Below are positions 8,330-15,534 of a DNA stretch of 64,000 nt, one piece after another. The translations under genes and the position numbers were made by a program. Source of the stretch: Candidatus Leptofilum proximum (GTDB lineage: Bacteria > Chloroflexota > Anaerolineae > Promineifilales > Promineifilaceae); NCBI GenBank assembly GCA_016710325.1, contig JADJXK010000002.1, positions 2,480,001 to 2,544,000 on the forward strand, in the 5' to 3' direction. Positions within the stretch are counted from its first letter, which is position 1; the number at the start of each line of letters is the position of its first letter. The notes under the pieces were generated by a model. The model saw nothing but the letters and a program-made list of their open reading frames with translations, made no database searches and had not been told where the DNA came from.

Positions 8330-9124
8330 TTTCCACACGGCCGTTTCCACTCCAACATCATCCAGGCCCAGCAGCTGCTCAACCTGCCGGACATAGGGTT
8401 CGGCCGCGCCGGTAGTGAGGAAGCGCACGCCGCCCGGCTGATCAGCTTCGGCCAGCAGGTTGTGCTGGCGCAGCACCACGCCGGTTTGGCGGGCCACAGC
8501 CGGGGCAGGATCGATGATGGTGACGGCCGTTCCCACAATCCTTTCCACCACCGGCAGCACAAACGGGTAATGGGTGCAGCCCAGAACCACCGTGTCTACT
8601 CCCGCCGCCAGCATAGGCGCCAGCGCCTGCTGCAAAATCTGGTGCACCGCCGGGCTGTCCAGCCGCCCGGCTTCAATTTCCGGCACCAGGCCCACACACG
8701 GATCCTCCCAAACCGACACACCCTGGGCATATTTTGCCGTCAGCCGAGCGTAGCGCTCGCTGGCGAAGGTGCCGCCCGTGGCTAAAATGCCCACCTTGCC
8801 GCTTAGCGTCTGCCCGGCGGCCGGTTTGACGGCTGGCTCCATGCCCACAAACGGTACATCAAACTGCTCGCGCAGCAGGCTCAGCGCCGCCGCCGAAGCG
8901 GTGTTGCAGGCAATGACAATCGCCTTGGCGTTCAATTGGTGAAAGAATTGGGTGATGCCCTGGCTAAACTGGACAATTTCCGCAGCCGAGCGGGAACCGT
9001 ACGGCACATGCCCTTGATCGGCCAGGTAGATGAACTGCTCAGAGGGCAGCTGCGCCCGCAAATGGCGCAGTACCGACAGGCCACCTACGCCAGAATCAAA
9101 TACGCCGATGGGTTGCTGGGTCAT
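8297..9124 (-). CDS. murI: Glutamate racemase
   Basis: Converts L- to D-glutamate for peptidoglycan. 275 residues, normal length. Visible signatures: N-terminal IGVFDSGVGGLSVLRHL, first catalytic cysteine in VIACNTASAAA (about residue 73), second in VVLGCTHYPF (about 184). The final residues (RLSVIGNP) and the stop codon are encoded by the arm of a heptad-repeat hairpin, so the native C-terminus may have been replaced. No strong RBS before the ATG. Confidence 0.96.
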   Translation of the reverse strand: MTQQPIGVFDSGVGGLSVLRHLRAQLPSEQFIYLADQGHVPYGSRSAAEIVQFSQGITQFFHQLNAKAIVIACNTASAAALSLLREQFDVPFVGMEPAVKPAAGQTLSGKVGILATGGTFASERYARLTAKYAQGVSVWEDPCVGLVPEIEAGRLDSPAVHQILQQALAPMLAAGVDTVVLGCTHYPFVLPVVERIVGTAVTIIDPAPAVARQTGVVLRQHNLLAEADQPGGVRFLTTGAAEPYVRQVEQLLGLDDVGVETAVWKGERLSVIGNP

Positions 9125-9133
9125 TTTGGTATT

Positions 9134-9205
9134 TGGTAATCGGTGAACGGTAATCCGTAATCAGTGAACGGTTTACGGATAACCGATTACGGATAACTGA
9201 TCACC
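9134..9205. repeat. Heptad-repeat hairpin between murI and the amidotransferase gene
   Basis: Same CGGTAAT/CGGTGAA word family as at 8244-8329, with inverted halves. The right arm runs into the amidotransferase gene and supplies its last codons (VISYP) and TAA stop. Confidence 0.8.
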
Positions 9206-9945
9206 GGCTCAGAAGCCGCTTCTACCAGCCCGCGGAACAAGCCGAGCATGGGCGGTACGTCGTGGATGAGGTTTTCGGGGTGCCACTGCACGCCGACGGC
9301 ATAGGGATGGCCAATCACCTCTACCCCTTCGATGAGGCCGTCGGGGGCAACGGCCGTTGCCCGCAAGCTGTCTGCCAAGCGGCGGATGCCTTGATGGTGC
9401 AGGCTGTTGACGGCCGTTTCCGTGGTCCCCAGCTGCCGCGCCAACAAAGAGTCTGGCACGATAGTGACTTGGTGGGCAAGGTAGTTGCGCGGATGGCTGT
9501 GCACGTGTTCGTGGTGCATCGCCTGGGGCATGAGCTGCTCCACATCTTCCCACAGCGAGCCGCCCAGGGCCACGTTGAGCACCTGCAAGCCGCGGCAAAT
9601 GGCCAGGAGCGGTTTTTGTTGGGCAACGGCCGCACGCGCCACCACCAGCTCAACTCGATCCCGGTCCTCATCAATGCCGCCAACGGTGGGATGTCCGTCG
9701 CCGTGGTACACGCCGGGATCAATGTCGCCGCCGCCGGGCAGCAAAATGCCGTCCAACTGCTGGATCACATCGCCTAAATCTGCGTCGCTCAGCCCCAGCG
9801 GCATCATCACCGGCACGCCGCCCGCCGCGGTAATGGCTTGCAGATAGGACGGCATCAGCCCCACAATATCAAGCGCTGGACTGTCGCCAGTCAGTTTACG
9901 GTAGGTAGTGCACCCAATCAACGGTTTGCGACTCATCGCACTCAT
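9187..9945 (-). CDS. Class I glutamine amidotransferase, gamma-glutamyl-GABA hydrolase (PuuD) family
   Basis: 252 residues. Nucleophile in LAICRGLQVLNVALGG (cysteine about residue 115) and a histidine/glutamate pair in GVQWHPENL near the C-terminus complete the triad. The PuuD-type N-terminus KPLIGCTTYRK is present. The family hydrolyses gamma-glutamyl amides; the exact substrate is unknown. I start it at 9945, where GGAGAGAGGC directly precedes ATG, rather than at the upstream in-frame ATG. Its C-terminal tail lies in a repeat hairpin, as for murI. Confidence 0.88.
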   Translation of the reverse strand: MSAMSRKPLIGCTTYRKLTGDSPALDIVGLMPSYLQAITAAGGVPVMMPLGLSDADLGDVIQQLDGILLPGGGDIDPGVYHGDGHPTVGGIDEDRDRVELVVARAAVAQQKPLLAICRGLQVLNVALGGSLWEDVEQLMPQAMHHEHVHSHPRNYLAHQVTIVPDSLLARQLGTTETAVNSLHHQGIRRLADSLRATAVAPDGLIEGVEVIGHPYAVGVQWHPENLIHDVPPMLGLFRGLVEAASEPVISYP

Positions 9946-10001
9946 GCCTCTCTCCAAAATGTGATTTGTTTGCTTCTTGTTCAACTGTAAAAACAGGGAA
10001 C

Positions 10002-10040
10002 AAAAAAGGGTGAAAGCTTTGGCGCTTTCACCCAGTTTTT
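10002..10040 (-). terminator. Intrinsic terminator downstream of rplS
   Basis: GGGTGAAAGC (10008-10017) and GCTTTCACCC (10024-10033) form a perfect stem with a 6-nt loop, with a T-run on the minus strand. Plus-strand T's at 10036-10040 would allow use in both directions. Confidence 0.85.
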
Positions 10041-10131
10041 GGTGCCAGATGGATGATCTGGTTTGGCGACACCATTTAAACCATGCACGGCGGTATCATC
10101 CGATACGGCCGTTACACAGCAAAATTCGAAA

Positions 10132-10485
10132 CTAAAACACCCGCTTTTCCCGCAAACGTGCCGATTTACCGGTACGGTCGCGCAGGTAATAAAGCTGCGC
10201 CCGGCGCACATAAGCGTGACGATGAATTTCTATCTTTTCAATACGGGGAGAGTTCATCAGGAAGGTACGTTCCACGCCCACACCGTTGGAGGCAATACGG
10301 CGCACCGTGAAGTTGCTGTTATTGCCGCTGCGGCGCATGCGAATGACCGTGCCACGCACAATTTGGGAACGCTCGTTGCGCTCACCTACGTTAATCCGAA
10401 CATGAACCGTGACGTCATCGCCCACGTTGAGCTCCGGCAGCGATTCTTTTTCCTCATCAAAAGCTTTGAGCAGTAAATCAGACAT
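10132..10485 (-). CDS. rplS: 50S ribosomal protein L19
   Basis: 117 residues, normal length. Typical L19 segments: PELNVGDDVTVHVRI, RSQIVRGTVIRMRRSG, FTVRRIASNGVGVERTF, RAQLYYLRDRTGKSARLREKR. The start is at MSDLLL, with GGAGAAGGAATT before ATG; the longer upstream frame is not used. A TTGCCA-N16-TACGAT promoter lies 35 nt upstream and a terminator follows, so it is a single-gene unit here, without trmD. Confidence 0.97.
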   Translation of the reverse strand: MSDLLLKAFDEEKESLPELNVGDDVTVHVRINVGERNERSQIVRGTVIRMRRSGNNSNFTVRRIASNGVGVERTFLMNSPRIEKIEIHRHAYVRRAQLYYLRDRTGKSARLREKRVF

Positions 10486-10519
10486 AATTCCTTCTCCAGC
10501 GGCAACAGCCCGCGAATTT

Positions 10520-10547
10520 ATCGTATTGTGTGACGAGCAATTGGCAA
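10520..10547 (-). promoter_or_regulatory. Promoter of rplS
   Basis: On the minus strand TTGCCA (10542-10547), 16-bp spacer, TACGAT (10520-10525). A GC-rich palindrome AGCCCGCGCGGCGGGCT sits upstream at about 10573-10589. Confidence 0.5.
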
Positions 10548-10669
10548 TATTGTTTGCACTTTCACATAAAGATAGCCCGCGCGGCGGGCTAGAGAGGGAA
10601 ATATAACACGAGAACGGCCGCTTAGCAAGGGGTTGATCCAGGTTTTTTTCACCTACCTGCCTGCCCAAC

Positions 10670-10699
10670 AAAAAAGCCCCAACACCTGGTTGGAGCTTT
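10670..10699 (-). terminator. Intrinsic terminator of the small gene at 10735-10932
   Basis: Minus strand AAAGCTCCAAC, short loop, GTTGGGGCTTT and a run of T. One mismatch in an 11-bp stem. Confidence 0.8.
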
Positions 10700-10734
10700 C
10701 CCTGTCTTTTCTTCGCTACGAAGGAGGCCGAACT

Positions 10735-10932
10735 TTAGGCAGACTTCTTAAGGACGGGCAGTCCATTGCGGCTTTCAGAAACCTTGTACCCATCCGGAAC
10801 TGCATCTAAAGCGCCTTCTTTTTCTTCTTTGGCAAAGAAGTAGATGGTTTGGGTGCGGCCGTTTTTCAACGTTGTGTCTTTACGATGTAAGAAATAGGTT
10901 CTACCTTTAGAATTTGTAAAACTAAATGCCAT
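10735..10932 (-). CDS. Small conserved protein of unknown function (65 aa)
   Basis: Starts MAFSFTNSKGRTYFLHRKD, set by AGGAAGGAAAAA before ATG, and ends NGLPVLKKSA. I have the impression of related small basic proteins in other bacteria but know no function. No signal peptide or cysteines. It is monocistronic, with a good terminator, and seems well expressed judging by the RBS. A short beta-rich fold is my guess. Confidence 0.75.
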   Translation of the reverse strand: MAFSFTNSKGRTYFLHRKDTTLKNGRTQTIYFFAKEEKEGALDAVPDGYKVSESRNGLPVLKKSA

Positions 10933-11219
10933 TTTTTCCTTCCTTATACAATTAGAATTTCCAGACTCATGGCTAAAAGAGTCAGTCCGGATTTTATTTT
11001 CTGCCTCTGGAAACTTTGCCACGAGAGGCAACGGTTGACGATGTTAGAGCAATATTGTCCAGTTGGCAAGCATTTGGTCTGGAAAAACGGCCGTTTCTCT
11101 CCTGAAATCATCAAAGTTTAAGCCTTTCCCCTGCTTTGACGCCCTTTTTGTTGACTGTTATACTTCACCGTTGCCGTCAAACGTTCAACAAAGAGTGTTT
11201 GACGAACAAGCCAAAATTT

Positions 11220-11290
11220 CACCGCAAAGTGCGCAGAGATCGCAAAGTTTTTCTGATTTTTCTTTGCGTCCTTCGCGCACTTTGCGGTTA
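11220..11290. repeat. Inverted repeat upstream of proS
   Basis: ACCGCAAAGTGCG (about 11221) pairs with CGCACTTTGCGGT (about 11276). The inner CGCAAAG and CTTTGCG also pair. The hairpin occupies the 70 nt just before the proS RBS, so it would lie in the leader or form a barrier. Confidence 0.65.
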
Positions 11291-11302
11291 ATAGGAATCT
11301 TT

Positions 11303-13033
11303 ATGCGTTTATCACAAGCATTTGGCAAAACATTACGAGAAGCCCCGGCCGACGCCGAAATGATCAGCCACCAGCTGCTGATACGGGCGAATTTTGTACG
11401 GCCGTTAGGCGCTGGCATCTACACCTACATGCCCTTTGGCTACCGCGTGCTGCGCAAAATCTGGAATATCCTGGCCGAAGAAATAGACGCCATCGGTGGG
11501 CAGGAAATGTGGATGCCCAACATCCACCCTGCCGCCACCTGGCAGGCCACCGGCCGCTGGGACACCATGGACGTGCTCATGAAGGTCAAAGCAGGCGGCG
11601 GGCGCGAGTATGCCCTGTCCGCCACCCATGAAGAAGTGGTGGTAGACCTGGCCCTGCGCGAGATTGAAAGCTATCGCGACCTGCCTAAGCTGGTCTACCA
11701 CATCAGCAAGAAGTTCCGCGACGAACCCCGCGCCCGCGGCGGCCTGATGCGCCTGCGCGAATTCATCATGAAGGACGCGTACAGCCTGGACACCAGCGAG
11801 GAAGCCCTGGACGAGTTCTATCCCAGGATGCTCCAGGCCTACTACAACATCTTCGAGCGCGCCGGGACGCCCGCCGTAGCCATCAACGCCGACGTCGGCG
11901 CGATGGGCGGCAAGACCTCGCACGAATTTGTGGTGCCCCACGAGGGCGGCGAAGACACCTACATCACCTCGGAAGATGGGACCTATGCGGCCAATGTGGA
12001 AGCGGCCGAATTCATCCGCGAAGGGGAAAAATCCGCCGAGCTGGCTCCGCTGACCAAAGTGGCCACCCCCGACTGCAAAACCATTGCCCAGGTGGCTGAA
12101 TTCATCGGCGTGCCCACCAGCCAGACGCTGAAAGCGGTCTTTTACTGGTGGTCGCCAGCAGTGGGGCGAGAGGCGGACGGCCGTTTCATTTTCGGTCTGG
12201 TGCGCGGTGATCTAGAAGTCAACGAGGTGAAAATGGTCAACGCCCTGGGCGGCGGTGTGCTGCGTCCGGCCACCGATGAAGAAATCAAGGCGGCTGGGGT
12301 GACACCTGGCTACGCCTCGCCGATTGGCCTGACCATCGCCCCCGATTTGCAGTCGCCCGGCGTGTATGTGCTGGCCGATCTGTCCATTGAGGCGGGTGGC
12401 AACTTTGTGGTAGGCGCCAATGACGAGGGCTACCACTACACCGGCGCCAACTACCCACGCGACCACGCCATCAGCAAAATGGCGGACATCGCCCAGGCCG
12501 ACACCGGCCACAAAGCGCCCAACGGCAGCCGCCTGGTAGCCCGCCGCTGCATTGAGGCGGGGCACTGCTTTAAGCTGGGCACACGCTACAGCAAAGCGAC
12601 CAACGCCACCTATCTGGACGAAAACGGCAAGCCACAGCTCATCTTCATGGGCTCCTATGGCATTGGCCTGGACCGGCTGATGGCCACCGTCGTGGAGCTG
12701 CACAACGACGAAAACGGCATCATCTGGCCGGACAGCGTAGCGCCGTACCAGATTCACCTGATGCACGTGGGCAAGGGTGACGACGTGCGCGACGCCGCCG
12801 AAAAGCTGTACACGGACCTCACCCGCGCCGGATTTGAAGTGCTGTACGATGACCGGGAGCTCAGCGCGGGCGTCAAGTTCAAAGACGCAGACTTGATTGG
12901 CATACCCTGGCGTGTCGCCGTGGGCGGGCGCGGCCTGGCCGAAGGCAACGTAGAAGTGAAGCGCCGCAGCGAAAGCGAGCGGATCAACGTGCCGCTGGAT
13001 GAGCTGATTTTGTTTTTAGAAGAGAAGATCTGA
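11303..13033 (+). CDS. proS: Prolyl-tRNA synthetase, bacterial type with editing insertion
   Basis: Charges tRNA-Pro. 576 residues. Class II motif 2 in KFRDEPRARGGLMRLREFIMKDAYS (split: FRDE...RPR-like loop, then REF.MKD), the INS/YbaK-like editing domain between motifs 2 and 3 (about 225-390), motif 3 in GSYGIGLDRLMA, and a C-terminal anticodon-binding domain. I place the start at 11303 (MRLSQAFGKTLREAPADAE) after AGGAATCTTT. The 80 upstream in-frame codons overlap a repeat and are not protein-like. Confidence 0.96.
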   Translation: MRLSQAFGKTLREAPADAEMISHQLLIRANFVRPLGAGIYTYMPFGYRVLRKIWNILAEEIDAIGGQEMWMPNIHPAATWQATGRWDTMDVLMKVKAGGGREYALSATHEEVVVDLALREIESYRDLPKLVYHISKKFRDEPRARGGLMRLREFIMKDAYSLDTSEEALDEFYPRMLQAYYNIFERAGTPAVAINADVGAMGGKTSHEFVVPHEGGEDTYITSEDGTYAANVEAAEFIREGEKSAELAPLTKVATPDCKTIAQVAEFIGVPTSQTLKAVFYWWSPAVGREADGRFIFGLVRGDLEVNEVKMVNALGGGVLRPATDEEIKAAGVTPGYASPIGLTIAPDLQSPGVYVLADLSIEAGGNFVVGANDEGYHYTGANYPRDHAISKMADIAQADTGHKAPNGSRLVARRCIEAGHCFKLGTRYSKATNATYLDENGKPQLIFMGSYGIGLDRLMATVVELHNDENGIIWPDSVAPYQIHLMHVGKGDDVRDAAEKLYTDLTRAGFEVLYDDRELSAGVKFKDADLIGIPWRVAVGGRGLAEGNVEVKRRSESERINVPLDELILFLEEKI

Positions 13034-13066
13034 GCGTAGAGATTGGCGATTCAAAAGGAATCCTCT

Positions 13067-14176
13067 ATGCCCTGGTACAAACCCAGCAATCCCGACACCA
13101 TTGCTTCCCCTGCCCTGCTGATTTACCCCGAGCGTGTGCAGCAAAATATTGAGCATCTTGTTGCGCTCGCCGGGGATGTAAACAGGCTGCGCCCGCACGT
13201 AAAAACCCACAAGCTGCCCCAAGTTGTAAAGATGCACCAAGGTTATGGCATCCACAAGATGAAGTGCGCCACCATCGCCGAGGCTGAGATGCTGGCAAGT
13301 TGTGGCGTGGCCGACATTTTGCTGGCTTACCAGCCAGTTGGTCCCGCGCAGCAGCGGTTGATCAGCCTGGCGCAGGCCTATCCAGACAGCCAGTTTGGCT
13401 GTTTGCTCGACAATGAAAAGACGCTGCATCAGTTGGCGGGGAAGCTTCAGGGAACGGCCGTTACCCTCAACATCTGGCTCGATATTGATAACGGAAACGG
13501 CCGTACCGGCATCCAGCCAGGCCAAACGGCTGAAAATTTGGCCAAACAGATCAGCGATACGCCGCAGCTCACCTTCGCCGGGCTGCACGTTTACGATGGC
13601 CATTTGGCCCATTGTGCCATCGCGGACAGAATCGGCCAGTCCAATGCCGCCTTTGCCCCCGTAGAACAAATGATGCAGCGGCTGGCCAATGACGAGCTGC
13701 CGGTAGCCAATGTTGTGGCGGGCGGGTCACCCACCTTCCCCGTTCATGCCCGGCGCACGGCTGTTGATTTAAGCCCAGGAACCTATGTGTTGTGGGACAT
13801 AGGGTATGCCACCCTTTGCCCGGAACTGCCGTTTGTGCCTGCGGCCGTTCTGCTTTGTCGCGTCGTTAGCAAGCCGGCTGTCCATCGGCTCTGCCTCGAC
13901 CTGGGGCATAAGGCCGTTGCGGCGGAGAATCCACTGGACAAGCGGATTCGTTTCCTCAATGCGCCCGAGGCCGTGCCAATCAGCCAGAACGAAGAGCACC
14001 TGGTAATCGAGCTCACCAACGCTGCTGATTTTGCTGTGGGGGACATCCTGTACGGGGTACCCTGGCACATCTGCCCTACGGTGGCCTTGCACCAGGAAGT
14101 CATTGCTATTGGGCCAGACGGGGCGCAAATCGGCCGTTGGCCTGTTGTGGCACGCAACCGGAGGCTGGAATTTTAG
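13067..14176 (+). CDS. PLP-dependent D-threonine aldolase / D-serine dehydratase-like enzyme
   Basis: 369 residues, fold III PLP enzyme (alanine-racemase-like N-terminal barrel). The PLP lysine is probably in RPHVKTHKLP (about residue 45). The C-terminal D-ser_dehydrat domain has a metal-site-like pair, VPWHICPTVAL. Expected to act on D-beta-hydroxy amino acids, with exact substrate unknown. RBS AAGGAA lies before the ATG at 13067. It follows proS by 33 nt and could be cotranscribed. Confidence 0.85.
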   Translation: MPWYKPSNPDTIASPALLIYPERVQQNIEHLVALAGDVNRLRPHVKTHKLPQVVKMHQGYGIHKMKCATIAEAEMLASCGVADILLAYQPVGPAQQRLISLAQAYPDSQFGCLLDNEKTLHQLAGKLQGTAVTLNIWLDIDNGNGRTGIQPGQTAENLAKQISDTPQLTFAGLHVYDGHLAHCAIADRIGQSNAAFAPVEQMMQRLANDELPVANVVAGGSPTFPVHARRTAVDLSPGTYVLWDIGYATLCPELPFVPAAVLLCRVVSKPAVHRLCLDLGHKAVAAENPLDKRIRFLNAPEAVPISQNEEHLVIELTNAADFAVGDILYGVPWHICPTVALHQEVIAIGPDGAQIGRWPVVARNRRLEF

Positions 14177-14207
14177 CGTGGATGAAGGTTGGGGCTGGAA
14201 CGGCCCC

Positions 14208-14564
14208 TCACTCCACGCCCAGTTCCGCGTTTAGCGCCGGACCAGACTCATCCAGTTTCACCAGCATCTGTTGCAGCTGCGCCTGGTATGCCTTGAGCGC
14301 ATTCCGACCTGCCGGGGTGAGCCGGTAAAGCGTGTAGGGCGATTTACCGCTGAACCCTTTTTCTACCTCGACATACCCCACCTGCTCCAGCTTGATGGCG
14401 TGGGCAGAAAGATTGCCTTTGTTCAGACCCGTTGTGTTTAACAAAAACTGAAAGTCGGCGCTTTCACATCCGGCCAGCGTGGCCAAAATTGCCAGGCGCG
14501 ATGGCTCATGAACCAGGCGGTCCAGTTCGGCCAGCTGCGTGAAATCAGGTTCATTGGCTGACAT
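14208..14564 (-). CDS. Winged-helix transcriptional regulator
   Basis: 118 residues, one winged HTH domain: VHEPSRLAILATLAGCESADFQFLL, recognition helix in TTGLNKGNLSAHAIKLEQVGYVEVEK, wing GKSPYTLYRLTPAGR. This resembles the MarR/HTH_34 group. The start overlaps the end of the membrane-protein gene by 14 nt, so the two form one operon. The 33-bp palindrome over the operon promoter is the obvious binding site, implying autoregulation. Confidence 0.85.
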   Translation of the reverse strand: MSANEPDFTQLAELDRLVHEPSRLAILATLAGCESADFQFLLNTTGLNKGNLSAHAIKLEQVGYVEVEKGFSGKSPYTLYRLTPAGRNALKAYQAQLQQMLVKLDESGPALNAELGVE

Positions 14565-15291
14565 GGGGTAGCCTCATTGTTTGGTAAAAAGCGAAGGCAC
14601 CACTCACCAGCAGTACACCAGCCCACACCAGTAAGGGCAGGGATGGATTGCCCACAATTGGCGATACGTCCATAAAATTGGTGGGGCCTTGGTGGTAAAC
14701 GGCCGTTGTCGTGAAAAATTCCGCCAGCAACGAGAGGCCCAACCCCAACCCTGCCACCCATCGATAACGGGCCAGGGCATAGGTTTTGCCCAGCACAAAA
14801 AGCAAGCTGGCCGGGGCGACAATGCAGAGAGCCGCGGCCAACCGCGGTCCATCTTTCAGCCACGCCAACAAAGCCATCACCAAAACACTGCCCAGCAAAT
14901 AAAGTGCCACATAAACAGCGATTGCCCGGTTTTCGATGGGCAGCATAAAGTTGAAGCGCACATCTCCCAGCCGGGAAGCCACAAAACGACGCTTGAGCCA
15001 GCTCACCACCCGATAAGCCAGATAAACATAGCCGCTCCAAATAACCAGAGTCGCCATTGCCCACACAATGATTTCTGCGTGCATAGGGTAAATAGTCTCT
15101 TGCGTGGTAAACGGCCAAGGCCAGGTCCACGAGGGGAAGGCAACCGCGCGAATGAGAGGGTAGAGCCACATGGCCGTAACCGCCAAAAATCCCGCCATCG
15201 CCAAATCCCACAAGCCATCGGCCCACCAGGCCCGCACCGTGCGGCGCAAATATTTGTTCAAAGTCTCCGATTGTGAGGTTAAAGAAGTCAT
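14551..15291 (-). CDS. Polytopic membrane protein of unknown function
   Basis: 246 residues with about six hydrophobic segments (near 28-50, 75-97, 125-145, 150-168, 175-195, 215-235). RBS AAGGAGTTCGCC precedes the ATG. No transporter or enzyme motif seen. Its tight coupling to the wHTH regulator suggests an integral-membrane partner of the kind often paired with such regulators; substrate unknown. Confidence 0.75.
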   Translation of the reverse strand: MTSLTSQSETLNKYLRRTVRAWWADGLWDLAMAGFLAVTAMWLYPLIRAVAFPSWTWPWPFTTQETIYPMHAEIIVWAMATLVIWSGYVYLAYRVVSWLKRRFVASRLGDVRFNFMLPIENRAIAVYVALYLLGSVLVMALLAWLKDGPRLAAALCIVAPASLLFVLGKTYALARYRWVAGLGLGLSLLAEFFTTTAVYHQGPTNFMDVSPIVGNPSLPLLVWAGVLLVSGAFAFYQTMRLPHVSQ

Positions 15292-15304
15292 GGCGAACTC
15301 CTTG

Positions 15305-15337
15305 TGTATACTAGTTTGTAATACAAACTAGTATACA
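15305..15337. promoter_or_regulatory. 33-bp perfect palindrome, likely operator
   Basis: Arms of 16 bp (TGTATACTAGTTTGTA and its complement) around one central A. It covers the -10 box of the minus-strand promoter and ends 14 nt before the ATG. It is the candidate site for the wHTH regulator of the same operon. Confidence 0.8.
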
Positions 15338-15359
15338 GGTTAAACAGATGCACTGTCAA
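15330..15359 (-). promoter_or_regulatory. Sigma70 promoter of the membrane protein / wHTH operon
   Basis: Minus strand TTGACA (15354-15359), 18-bp spacer, TATACT (15330-15335). The -10 lies inside the palindrome, so binding there would block transcription. Confidence 0.75.
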
Positions 15360-15534
15360 GTGCGTTGCTGGAGTTAATAACTTAATCGCTTTTTATCGCA
15401 GCGCCGGAGTGGGATTTCACAAGCTAGCAGGGGCGTTCGCATCTCCTCGTGGTGTGATAAGAGTACGGTGATCGACGCTAGCGGGACCTACTGCTTATAT
15501 CGTCAACAAAAAATGCCCTCTATCATTTTTGAAT

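Noticed and set aside
9981..10211. 76-codon minus-strand frame between rplS and the amidotransferase
   Set aside because: It overlaps the rplS 3' end and the rplS terminator; no RBS.
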